Source: an uncultured Collinsella sp. (GTDB lineage: Bacteria > Actinomycetota > Coriobacteriia > Coriobacteriales > Coriobacteriaceae). From it: a stretch of 64,000 nt of DNA. Where the stretch lies: contig CALKKS010000018.1 of the NCBI GenBank assembly GCA_937995345.1, positions 5,969 to 69,968 on the forward strand, written 5' to 3'. Shown here one piece after another: positions 18,478 through 26,317 of this stretch. The position numbers were made by a program, and so were the translations under genes. The notes under the pieces are model-generated. The model saw only the letters and a program-made list of their open reading frames with translations, ran no database searches and was not told the DNA's origin. The stretch's first letter is position 1. Each line of letters starts with the position of its first letter.

Positions 18478-18499
18478 CTGGACTTGGCCGGCCAGTTTG

Positions 18500-18635
18500 T
18501 CTCAATCTGTAACAGTTAGAGGCCAAATTCCTCGCTACGTGTTACAGATCGAGACGTTAGGTTGGCAGCCGAACAGTTCATCTCAATCTGTAACACCTAG
18601 AGCCCAAATATCTGGCTTGGTGTTACAGATTGAGA
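18500..18635. repeat. Array of two 55-bp hairpin units (15-25-15)
   Basis: Units at 18500-18554 and 18581-18635 have the same 15-base arms and exact 25-base spacer as the array near 11.6 kb. The first spacer here equals the second spacer there. The flank reading on towards the gene end (AAAGCCGAGGAT) is also shared, so the two arrays are paralogous copies at the 3' ends of paralogous gene tails. Confidence 0.85.
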
Positions 18636-18672
18636 TTTTGTAAAAGCCGAGGATAGGCGCCGCCACCAAAAC

Positions 18673-21075
18673 CTAACGCTTGCGGCGCTTGGTCGCGGCG
18701 ATGCCGGCGGCGGCTACGGTTGCGCCGGCGATGCCTAGGGCGGCGACCGTCATCGCGGTGGTATCCCCCGTGGTAGCCAGGACAGCATCGCCCTTCTTGG
18801 CCTGCGTGGTTTTCTCAACCGTCTTGGTCGTGGCGGTTGTCGTGGCCGGCTTGGCCGCGGGCTTGGTCTCGGGCTTCACCTCGGGCTTGGCCGCGGGCTT
18901 CACCCCAGGCTGCGGCGTCGGCTTGGGATCCGGCGTAGGCTGCGGATCGGGAGTCGGCGTGGCCTCGGGCGTAAAGGTCAAATCGGTGTTAAGCCACAGG
19001 GTGTAGATCCAACCGCTCTCGGGATCAACTACACTCGCTTCGCCCACCTGGTAGCCGCACTCCTGACCGTTGATCACCAGCTTGGTGTCGGGCGTAAAGT
19101 AGAAGCCGCGCGCGGGCTTGAGGTAGATACCGTAGCGATAGGTCACGCCGGGCTTAAAGGCGTCGATGTGATTGGTGATGTGCTGGTCCCAAAACTCAAC
19201 GGAATTCACCTCGCTACCGTCGCTACCCATCCAGTACTCACACTGAGGAAGGGAGTTGGAACCCGTCGGAACATTCGCCGTAAAGACTGGCCTATCGCCC
19301 GCCTTGAAGGTGGTCGTGGCGCCGTTGATCTCGATAACGTCGATGGCCCGCCATTCGTCGATCGGCTGCTCGCACAGCATATTGTCGGCGTTTGGCGCGA
19401 AGACGCCGTTGGCGGTCTTGATGTGGTGCGCCCAATGACCGTTGACGTACATCATGCAGTCATCGGCCACGGTATTGTCGCCCTTGAGCCTCAGCTCAAC
19501 GGAGTACATGTAGAACTTACCCTCCTCGAAGTGGTCAATCTTCTTCATGCCCGGCGTGTACTTTGCGGGGTCGGAATACCAGAAGGCAACGGGCTTGAGC
19601 TCCGCAGGGTCGCTGCCATCCATCTCTTCCCAGCACTCATAGGCGATCTCATACTTATCGGCATCGGCGGCAGGAATCGTCGCGGTCGCACGCGGCGCCT
19701 CGCCGGGCGCGTAGTCGATTTTCACATCGTTGACGTTTAGATTCTCAAGAGCTTCGTTTTCCGACGAAGCAGGCATCGTAATTGTTTTAATAGCAGGGAC
19801 ATACAGGAATTCTCCGCTTAGACTCGACTTTACGGTTTCCCCGTTTACGGTAACAACGGTTTCATCGCTGAAGGAATATCCGTCTTTTGGCTTCAGCATA
19901 AGAGAATACACGTACTCTTTCCCGCTTTTAAACTTTGTAATAGTCGGCAGGGAACCATGTGAGCCGTTATCGGAATACCAGGCAGCAACGGGTTCGTTGT
20001 TTTCAAATTCCTGCCAGCATTCATAAGCGATTTCGTATTTATCTGCATCGTAGTTAGAGACACCTGCCGTCGCCTGCGGACCAGTATCCAGCTGCCAATT
20101 GAAGTTCGTATTCTGAACATTGGCAGAGGAGATGGATTCCGATTCTGATTCCGCTGCCGGGATAACAAGGCACGCCCTCTCGTAGACATGGGTGCGGGTG
20201 TAGTAGTCATCCCGGATCTCGTTAATAGTGGGTTTCCCGATCGCCTCGGTGTCTCCTTTAAAGGCGTCGTCCGGATCACCGATGATGATATTCCCGGGCT
20301 CTGTACCCGTATACGTAAGCTTGGATCCATCATAGGTGGTCGTCATCTTGGACTTATTCTCCTTGTACTCCGTAAAGTACTTCTGCTCCTCCTTCTGTCT
20401 CTGAATCTTGCTGATATCCAAGGTAAGCGTTGTTTTATTGCTCGCACTGTCATACGCCGCATGGACGATCAAGTCCCCCAGGCCGATAAAAGTCAAAGCG
20501 CTACCATCGAGAGCAGACTGGTCTCCATCTACAAGGGCAATCCCCTCCACATACTCAATCGTTTCTTCTTTCTTGATGTCGGTGTAATTGTTCCGCACCG
20601 TAATATTGACCCTAACGCCACTGCCGCCAACAACATCGGTCACACCGCAGGGCATGATGGCGTTGTTTGCCGACGAGCTGTCGGTGCCACCAAGAGAGTC
20701 ATCTTGGTTGGCAGCGCCCGCATCGTTTGCCGTTGCCGCCGGCGCTTCCTGCTGATCTTGCTGAGCTTCTGCCGTGGACGGTGCCGCCGGAGCCGCGTCA
20801 GTCATCGGCGCAGCCGGAGCCACCGGTACCGGCGCCGGAGCCGCCGTATCCTCCGCAACCGTCGGCGTCACCGGAGCCGCGGCAACCTCATCCGTCCCAG
20901 CGGCGGAATCGGCGCATTCCGTCGCCAGCGCCACGCTCGGCAGCAGCAACTGACCAACCATAAGCGCGCACGCGCCGGCGCAAGCTATTTTGGCACCCAC
21001 ACAACGCCAGGTACCGTGAACCAGCGAGCAGGTACGCTCGCGCTGGGCTTGCTTTTCAAAGTGGCTTCCGCACAT
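18673..21075 (-). CDS. LPXTG-like surface protein with three tandem modules
   Basis: This is an 800-residue exported protein. A signal peptide with a hydrophobic core at about 27-50 (VALA) leads into a low-complexity Ala/Pro region to about 125. A stretch of less G/C-rich sequence follows (about 140-310), then three related modules of about 115 residues (about 315-430, 445-570, 578-695). The first two share DADKYEIAYECW and the third has a matching CEYWMGSDGS region. A Pro/Lys linker precedes LATTG at about 766, a hydrophobic tail and KRRKR. AAGGAGG precedes the ATG of MCGSHFEK. The function is unknown; I do not recognise the module. Confidence 0.82.
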   Translation of the reverse strand: MCGSHFEKQAQRERTCSLVHGTWRCVGAKIACAGACALMVGQLLLPSVALATECADSAAGTDEVAAAPVTPTVAEDTAAPAPVPVAPAAPMTDAAPAAPSTAEAQQDQQEAPAATANDAGAANQDDSLGGTDSSSANNAIMPCGVTDVVGGSGVRVNITVRNNYTDIKKEETIEYVEGIALVDGDQSALDGSALTFIGLGDLIVHAAYDSASNKTTLTLDISKIQRQKEEQKYFTEYKENKSKMTTTYDGSKLTYTGTEPGNIIIGDPDDAFKGDTEAIGKPTINEIRDDYYTRTHVYERACLVIPAAESESESISSANVQNTNFNWQLDTGPQATAGVSNYDADKYEIAYECWQEFENNEPVAAWYSDNGSHGSLPTITKFKSGKEYVYSLMLKPKDGYSFSDETVVTVNGETVKSSLSGEFLYVPAIKTITMPASSENEALENLNVNDVKIDYAPGEAPRATATIPAADADKYEIAYECWEEMDGSDPAELKPVAFWYSDPAKYTPGMKKIDHFEEGKFYMYSVELRLKGDNTVADDCMMYVNGHWAHHIKTANGVFAPNADNMLCEQPIDEWRAIDVIEINGATTTFKAGDRPVFTANVPTGSNSLPQCEYWMGSDGSEVNSVEFWDQHITNHIDAFKPGVTYRYGIYLKPARGFYFTPDTKLVINGQECGYQVGEASVVDPESGWIYTLWLNTDLTFTPEATPTPDPQPTPDPKPTPQPGVKPAAKPEVKPETKPAAKPATTTATTKTVEKTTQAKKGDAVLATTGDTTAMTVAALGIAGATVAAAGIAATKRRKR

Positions 21076-21101
21076 AACGGCCTCCTTGGTCGATGGGCCA
21101 T

Positions 21102-21136
21102 ACCACCACAAAGGTGCCTGTCCCCTTTGTGGTGGT
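21102..21136. repeat. Family-1 ACCACCACAAAG hairpin
   Basis: ACCACCACAAAG and CTTTGTGGTGGT enclose GTGCCTGTCCC. It lies between the surface gene start and its upstream palindrome, an unusual place for a terminator. A partial ACCACCAAG repeat follows it. Confidence 0.85.
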
Positions 21137-21171
21137 CCTGTACCACCAAGATGTGCCAAATGACTCCGTAT

Positions 21172-21199
21172 GCCTAGGTTCGTAGATGTGAACCTAGGC
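21172..21199. promoter_or_regulatory. Palindromic upstream element of the second surface protein gene
   Basis: GCCTAGGTTC and GAACCTAGGC flank an 8-base loop (GTAGATGT), followed by CTCTACCTGCGG. It has the same geometry, inner AGGTTC/GAACCT half-sites and adjoining CTACCTGCG as the element before the other surface gene. It also lies about 100 bases before the divergent luxR-type gene and could serve both. Confidence 0.55.
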
Positions 21200-21301
21200 C
21201 TCTACCTGCGGTTTAATTCAATATGATTTCGTTGTCGCCACACGCGTCCCGAGAACGCTACAATCGAGGACACAATCATTCGTCCATCCAAAGGACCGTC
21301 C

Positions 21302-22705
21302 TTGAACCTAAGCAAGCCTAAAATCAACGCGCTTCTAGCCCTCGCGCTCTTTACCTTTGTCTTCCTTGCCGCCGAGTTTCGCTTCGACATCAATGTCGGG
21401 CTGCTCGCCGGTGCCGAACGCGTTGTAATCGCACAGGGCTTTATTCTGGGTGCGAGCGTGCTCGGCTTTATCGGATACGCGCCGCTGTTCGGGCTCGCAC
21501 AGCGCAAAGGCCACTCACTAGCAGCCGTCAACGCCGCTGTTCCCATCGCCATCCTGGGATTGACCCAAATCCAGTCCCCCACGGCTCCACTTGCCCTCGA
21601 GATCCTAGGCTGCATCGCATTCTTTGGACTCGGACTGTTAGGCGCCGCAGCGCACCACGCCTTTTCGTTGGCATTCCGGGATGACCCCAAACTCGCCACT
21701 GGAGCGGGAGCAGCCTATGCTGCCGGCATCCTGATGCAGTTCGCCGTCAACCTGCTCAATTGCGGCGGTATCGCAGAGCTTATCGTTCTCGGCACAGCAA
21801 CGATCGCCATCTCCGCCCTCAGCGCCACTACCCAAGCGGCAAACGAGGGTTCCAGGCCCGCCATCAATCCCTTTATTGAGCCCTCTCACGCCCTCGCCAA
21901 GCAGGCGTGTTGGAGCATCGCGCTCGTCATGATTCTCGCCTGCCTGTTCTCTACTCTCGATAACGTGGTCACGTTCTCCAATGCCCACGGCACCATCGCC
22001 GTGCAGACCTGGCCGCGCCTCTTTTTGGCAGCGAGCGGCCTGGCCGCCGGCATCGTCTTTGATCTTGCCGAGCGTCGCTACATGGGTCCCGTCATGCTCG
22101 GCATCGCCGTGCTCTCGACCATTTCGATCTTGGCCGTGGAAGCCGGTGCCGATCCCAACCTGGGTCTCATTGTCTTTTACCTGAGCTCGGGCTTTTTCGT
22201 CACGTTCTTTACCGCCACGTTTACTCAGCTGGCACCGCGCATGCACGTGCCCGCCTTCTGGGCCGGCATGGGCCGTGCCGCCAACAATGTATGTGCATTC
22301 ACCACATCGGGCATCTCGCTGGCACTGGTCACCTCGGGCAATGTCGCCCTCATCATGATCGGCGCGCTCGTGCTGCTTGTGGCGGCGAGCGTGGCATTTG
22401 TAGCTGCGGGGCTGTTCCGTCTGCCCCAAACCGAGCAGGAGCGCAAACATCAACAGCTTGCCGAGGAAGCACTGGCAGCACCGAGTATCGAGGAGCAACG
22501 CCAGGCCTTCATTACCGACCACGGCCTCACCCCGCGCGAAGTGGACGTGCTTGTAGCCGTAACCCAGGACGAACGCCCGCTCAAGCAGGTCGCCGAGGAG
22601 CTTGGAATCTCGATGCGCATGGTGCAGCGCCACCTGAGCTCCATCTACCAAAAGACCGACACGCAGACGCGCGCCGGTCTCACCAAGGCCTTCCCCTCGG
22701 CCTAA
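21302..22705 (+). CDS. LuxR-family regulator with a multi-pass membrane domain
   Basis: This is a 467-residue protein with about twelve hydrophobic segments over residues 1-370 and a C-terminal LuxR/GerE helix-turn-helix (HGLTPREVDVLVAV to EELGISMRMVQRHLSSIYQK). Membrane LuxR proteins of this layout are common in Coriobacteriia; their ligands are mostly unknown. The start is TTG with AAAGGACC upstream. It is divergent from the second surface protein gene, which it might regulate. Its last codons (CCTTCCCCTCGGCCTAA) are duplicated 1.35 kb downstream. Confidence 0.9.
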   Translation: MNLSKPKINALLALALFTFVFLAAEFRFDINVGLLAGAERVVIAQGFILGASVLGFIGYAPLFGLAQRKGHSLAAVNAAVPIAILGLTQIQSPTAPLALEILGCIAFFGLGLLGAAAHHAFSLAFRDDPKLATGAGAAYAAGILMQFAVNLLNCGGIAELIVLGTATIAISALSATTQAANEGSRPAINPFIEPSHALAKQACWSIALVMILACLFSTLDNVVTFSNAHGTIAVQTWPRLFLAASGLAAGIVFDLAERRYMGPVMLGIAVLSTISILAVEAGADPNLGLIVFYLSSGFFVTFFTATFTQLAPRMHVPAFWAGMGRAANNVCAFTTSGISLALVTSGNVALIMIGALVLLVAASVAFVAAGLFRLPQTEQERKHQQLAEEALAAPSIEEQRQAFITDHGLTPREVDVLVAVTQDERPLKQVAEELGISMRMVQRHLSSIYQKTDTQTRAGLTKAFPSA

Positions 22706-22750
22706 AACAAAAACCACCACAAAGGTGCCTGTCCCCCTTGTGGTGGTTTT
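22688..22750. repeat. 63-bp direct repeat, left copy (luxR tail plus family-1 hairpin)
   Basis: The repeat covers the last 18 bases of the luxR-type gene, AAAACAAA, and a full ACCACCACAAAG hairpin ending in TTTT. An identical 63-bp copy lies 1352 bp downstream beyond the AAA ATPase gene. The hairpin with its T-run should also terminate the luxR transcript. Confidence 0.9.
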
Positions 22751-22782
22751 CTATGGCAGCGGCTCCTCGCAGCAACACCCCT

Positions 22783-23898
22783 CTAACAAAGCGATGCTAC
22801 ATATCGACCGAAACCCGGCAGCGCAAACTCAAAACGCCCTTGCAAGGGTTCTTCAATCACTCCTGCCTCAATCAGACGTTTCTTATATGTCGAAATCGAA
22901 CCAGAGCTTTTCTTAAGCCTCGCAGCCAATTCTTGCCTGGTCGTCGTCCCCACCGGATTCATTGCACGAAGGAAATCCAAGTCCCCCTGCGACAGTTCCG
23001 CTGCTGTCGAGGCAAAAACGCGCGATTCGAGCTCCTCTTGCGCAAGCTTTGCACCACGTTCGACATCTTCAATAGAAACTTCAGGCTCTTGACGCGAAGC
23101 GTTCCACGCCCGATACCCCACCAGCTGGAACATGAATGGAAAACCATCGATCGCCTCGGCAGCACGCTCGACTGCCTCGTCAGAAATCGTTTTGCCGCCG
23201 TCTTCAATCGTCAAACGGAACGCCTCTTTTACCTCAGTCGGTGAAATTGAACCCAGCGAATGTTGGGCTGCACGACGCAGAAACGAGGTCGATTTTCCCG
23301 TCAGCAGTGCCAGCACACGAAACGGCAGTCCCGCCATAAGCAAAGCCACCTTTTTATTCTCGCTCACAAAATGCTGGTAGGTGGTAACGAGCTCCGTCAT
23401 TTGTGCAAACGATGCATCCACCTCGTCAACGGCGATAAGCACCCCAGTATCAGTCGCTTCAAGCTGAGCAAACAGAGCGTTCATCTTGGTGCGCCAGTTG
23501 GCACCACCATATTCCATGTCAACGTTTTCCCAGCTCATACTCCCTATGGGAGCAATTCCAACGCTGGTCAAGCGCTTAGAGACGGGCTTTTCAATCAGAG
23601 AGGCAGCCGATTCGTTGAGACGCTGCAAAATGTCTTCGAGCATTCCATCCGAAGCCGTTACATTCGCCGTAATCCAGCCCTCTTGCTGTGCGCGATACGA
23701 CAGATATGCCAAAAGTGCCGTTTTGCCCGTCCCGCGCGCACCATAGAAAATCGAGCAGAGATTGGGATCGGAATTGTCGTTTTCAAACGCCAACACCATA
23801 TCATCGATGATTTGCTCACGACCGGCCATATACGCTGGCACGCGACCGAACATTGGCGTGAATGGATTTGCCTGCCTGTACGCTGTTGCTGCCGCCAT
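22783..23898 (-). CDS. AAA+ ATPase with C-terminal winged helix (Orc1/Cdc6-like group)
   Basis: This 371-residue protein has Walker A GARGTGKT at about 53-60 and Walker B VLIAVDEVD at about 153-161. An AAA lid follows, then a C-terminal winged-helix-like part (TRQELAARLKKSSGSISTYKKRLIEAGVI) that suggests DNA binding. GGGAGG precedes the ATG. The gene is less G/C-rich than its neighbours and is bounded by 63-bp direct repeats, with four 19-bp iterons 46 bases upstream. Cassette transfer is inferred. Its role is unknown; related ATPases are widespread as stand-alone genes. Confidence 0.85.
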   Translation of the reverse strand: MAAATAYRQANPFTPMFGRVPAYMAGREQIIDDMVLAFENDNSDPNLCSIFYGARGTGKTALLAYLSYRAQQEGWITANVTASDGMLEDILQRLNESAASLIEKPVSKRLTSVGIAPIGSMSWENVDMEYGGANWRTKMNALFAQLEATDTGVLIAVDEVDASFAQMTELVTTYQHFVSENKKVALLMAGLPFRVLALLTGKSTSFLRRAAQHSLGSISPTEVKEAFRLTIEDGGKTISDEAVERAAEAIDGFPFMFQLVGYRAWNASRQEPEVSIEDVERGAKLAQEELESRVFASTAAELSQGDLDFLRAMNPVGTTTRQELAARLKKSSGSISTYKKRLIEAGVIEEPLQGRFEFALPGFGRYVASLC

Positions 23899-23943
23899 AA
23901 AGCCTCCCTTGGACTTGCGTAATTCAATTATGCCCTATTGTCT

Positions 23944-24019
23944 TTGAGTATTTTGAGTATCGTTGAGTTTTTTGAGCATCTTTGAGTTGCTTGAGCATCC
24001 TTGAGTTCTTTGAGCGAAC
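23944..24019. repeat. Four 19-bp iterons upstream of the AAA ATPase gene
   Basis: Four head-to-tail units follow TTGAGTNNNTTGAGYATCN; the last unit diverges at its end. Each has two TTGAG half-sites, so eight TTGAG motifs recur every 9 or 10 bp on one face of the helix. They lie in the promoter region of the ATPase gene and look like a cooperative binding site, perhaps for the ATPase itself. Confidence 0.85.
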
Positions 24020-24039
24020 GCCCATCAACAGCGTCGGTT

Positions 24040-24102
24040 GCCTTCCCCTCGGCCTAAAACAAAAACCACCACAAAGGTGCCTGTCCCCCTTGTGGTGGTT
24101 TT
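24040..24102. repeat. 63-bp direct repeat, right copy (luxR-tail relic plus hairpin)
   Basis: This is identical to the copy at the end of the luxR-type gene, including a relic of its last codons with no gene in front. On the minus strand the hairpin ends GTGGTGGTTTTTG. Read that way it lies upstream of the iterons and ATPase, right behind the cytidylate-kinase-like gene, where it can act as that gene's terminator. Confidence 0.9.
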
Positions 24103-24108
24103 GGTCGG

Positions 24109-24732
24109 TTAGCCTTCGAGCTGCGCCACTTTGTAGCGGTAGGCGGCGGCGATAACGTCTTTACAGCCCTCGCGGCCCAGCTTAGCGCGGTTGACGACGA
24201 TGTCCTTGCCGCTCGTCATCTTCCACTTGCCAGCGCTGTAGCGCTTGTAGAACGCCTCACGCGCCTTCTGCTGCTGCTTGACCAGCTTGGCGCCCTTCTT
24301 TTTGTTAAGTCCGCGCTTCTTGCGCACAATCTCGACGCGGTCCTCAAAGGGTGCGGTAACCAACACGGCAATGTGGTTGGGGTTGTTGCGAAGCAGATAA
24401 TCGGACAGGCGGCCTTCGATAATGCAACTCTCGGTCTCGCCCAGATCCAAAATCACCTGGCTCATCTTTTGGAACAACTTGTCCGAGTACGAACGCGCAT
24501 CGTAGCGGTCGGGCAGGAACGCCATGTTCTCCACGGCCAGACGCTCGTCATAGGCGGCCATCTTGTCGAGCGACTCACCCGCGCGCAGCGACGCGCGCAC
24601 CAGCAGCTCGTTGTCATACAGCGGAATCCCCAACTCGTTGGCGAGGATGCGTCCAATCTCGTGGCCCTCGGCACCAAAGTCGCGCGCGATGGTAATGACC
24701 ACAGGACTCTTCTTGTTCTCCAGATCGCTCAT
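24109..24732 (-). CDS. Cytidylate-kinase-like family protein
   Basis: This 207-residue P-loop protein starts VVITIARDFGAEGHEIGRILANEL. That resembles the Cytidylate_kin_2 group, in which the usual GxxxxGKS loop is replaced by a GAEG-type loop. A typical R-rich lid (RVEIVRKKRGLNKKKGAKLV) follows. These proteins are annotated as CMP kinase-like, but many lack proof of activity. AAAGGAA precedes the ATG. It stands alone between a shared hairpin terminator and the amino-acid transporter operon. Confidence 0.85.
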   Translation of the reverse strand: MSDLENKKSPVVITIARDFGAEGHEIGRILANELGIPLYDNELLVRASLRAGESLDKMAAYDERLAVENMAFLPDRYDARSYSDKLFQKMSQVILDLGETESCIIEGRLSDYLLRNNPNHIAVLVTAPFEDRVEIVRKKRGLNKKKGAKLVKQQQKAREAFYKRYSAGKWKMTSGKDIVVNRAKLGREGCKDVIAAAYRYKVAQLEG

Positions 24733-24796
24733 CGCGATTCCTTTCTAACAAATGAGAAAAAGGCGATTCCTGATTCCCATTTTGTCACTTAAGACC

Positions 24797-24904
24797 GTCC
24801 TGGTTTCCCAAGTGCGGCAGATTGCCCCGAAAGAGGAGCGCCGCGTACTAAATGTACGCAAGCGACGATTGAGGGGCAAGGTGCCGTGCTTGAGGAAGCA
24901 GGAC
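24797..24904. repeat. 108-bp imperfect palindrome after the ABC permease gene
   Basis: Two 32-base arms begin GTCCTG on each strand, run through CAAG and CGGCA and end TTGCCCC/GGGGCAA. They match at most positions. The 44-base centre contains a perfect small hairpin GCGTAC-TAAAT-GTACGC. It touches the stop codon of the permease gene. It may be an RNA structure, a terminator, or a small mobile element. Confidence 0.65.
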
Positions 24905-25542
24905 TACGCGGCCACGATGCGGCGTTGATAGGCGCGGACCAGCAGCGAAATGCCAAAGTTGAGTGCAAAGTACATCGCAAACACCAGACCGTAGAGCATA
25001 AGCACCTGCGACAGGTCGATCGCGTGGGCCATCACAACGTTTGCCGTGTACATGAGTTCGGCCACGTTAATGCCCGAAAGATACGAACTGTCCTTAATAA
25101 CGGTCGTGCACTGGCTAAACAGCGCCGGAATGATTGTCTTAAACGTCTGCGGCAGAATGATGTAGCGCATGGTGGCAAAGAAGCCGAAGCCCTGGCTCTG
25201 CGCTGCCTCAAACTGGCCGCGCGGAATCGAGTTGAGGCCGCCGCGCACGATCTCGGCCATAACGGCGCTGGTAAACAGCGTAAAGGCGATGGTCGAAATC
25301 ACAATGTCCAAACCCTGCACCGTAAAGTAGATAAACAGAATCCACAGCAGGTTTGGCGTGCAGCGGAACAGCTCGATATAGGCGCTCACCAAAATACGGA
25401 ACGGGCGGGGCGCATAGCTTTTAACGAGCGCCAGCACCGTGCCAAAGATAAGCGAGAAAAAAATCGACAGCGCCGAGATCTCGATGGTCTTAACAAAGCC
25501 GCCCCAAATGTAGAGCAGGTTGGTCGCGTTGAAGATTTCCAT
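24904..25542 (-). CDS. Polar amino-acid ABC transporter permease (second)
   Basis: This is a 212-residue membrane permease of the His/Glu/Gln/Arg group with about five hydrophobic segments. The ATPase-contacting EAA loop reads QFEAAQSQGFGFFATMRYIILPQTFKTIIP. GGAGG overlaps the end of the first permease gene, and only 3 bases separate the two, so they are co-translated as a heterodimer. It is last in an operon ATPase, binding protein, permease, permease. Confidence 0.94.
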   Translation of the reverse strand: MEIFNATNLLYIWGGFVKTIEISALSIFFSLIFGTVLALVKSYAPRPFRILVSAYIELFRCTPNLLWILFIYFTVQGLDIVISTIAFTLFTSAVMAEIVRGGLNSIPRGQFEAAQSQGFGFFATMRYIILPQTFKTIIPALFSQCTTVIKDSSYLSGINVAELMYTANVVMAHAIDLSQVLMLYGLVFAMYFALNFGISLLVRAYQRRIVAA

Positions 25543-25545
25543 GCG

Positions 25546-26292
25546 CTAGGCCTCCTCTACGTTGTCGAGCCCCAGCTCAGCCAGGCTCACGCCGCGCGGA
25601 CGCTCCTTGGAGCGGCGCTCGAGCCACTGCACCAGCATGGCGAGCGGAAAGCAGATGATGAAGTACATAAGGCAGCAGACGATGTATCCCTGCAGGTAAC
25701 CGTACAGACTCACAAAGTTGTCGGAACGGTACATAAGGTCGCCGCCGGCCACAAGCGCCAGCACCGACGTGTTCTTGACCAGGTTGAGCGCCTGGTTACA
25801 CAGCGGCGGCAGAATGATCTTGAACGTCTGGGGCAGCACAATGTACCAGTATGCCTGCGCACGGGTGAAGCCCTGGCTCTGGGCCGCCTCCATCTGACCG
25901 CGCGGAACGGCCTCGATACCGGTGCGGATGACCTCCGAGATGTAGGCCGCGTGATACAGGCCCACGCCCAAGAAGCCCAGCACGAACGGCGCGATGCGCA
26001 CCGGCTGGTCGGCGCCAGTTATGGCCTGCAAAAACTGCGGACCGGCCATGTACATAAAGAGCACCTGCACGGGCAACGGGGTGTTCTGGTAAAACTCCAC
26101 GTACACGCGGCTTATGGCGCGCAGCACGCGCGAGCGAGTGGTAGAGAACACGCCCAGCAGCGTGCCCAGCACCAGCGACAGCAGCAGGCCGGCAACGACC
26201 ACCTGTAGCGTCACGCCAAAGCCCTCCCAGAAGGGCCCCATGTTTTGAAATGTCGTCGACCAACGGTCGGCGTCAAATAATCCTTCGAGCAT
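25546..26292 (-). CDS. Polar amino-acid ABC transporter permease (first)
   Basis: This 248-residue permease is paralogous to the next gene. Its EAA loop reads QMEAAQSQGFTRAQAYWYIVLPQTFKIILP. The ATG of MLEGLFDADRW follows GGAAGGAA. It pairs with the second permease to form the channel fed by the lipoprotein upstream. The substrate is probably a polar amino acid such as glutamine, glutamate or cystine; it cannot be decided from the sequence. Confidence 0.94.
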   Translation of the reverse strand: MLEGLFDADRWSTTFQNMGPFWEGFGVTLQVVVAGLLLSLVLGTLLGVFSTTRSRVLRAISRVYVEFYQNTPLPVQVLFMYMAGPQFLQAITGADQPVRIAPFVLGFLGVGLYHAAYISEVIRTGIEAVPRGQMEAAQSQGFTRAQAYWYIVLPQTFKIILPPLCNQALNLVKNTSVLALVAGGDLMYRSDNFVSLYGYLQGYIVCCLMYFIICFPLAMLVQWLERRSKERPRGVSLAELGLDNVEEA

Positions 26293-26317
26293 TTGATTCC
26301 TTCCTTGGACGATGCGC

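Larger units (their letters stand above)
18337..18672. other. Intergenic stretch between the two surface protein genes
   Basis: No gene is seen. It contains the upstream palindrome of the 2190-residue protein gene, a family-1 hairpin and a two-unit array of 55-bp hairpins that follows the next surface gene. Confidence 0.75.
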
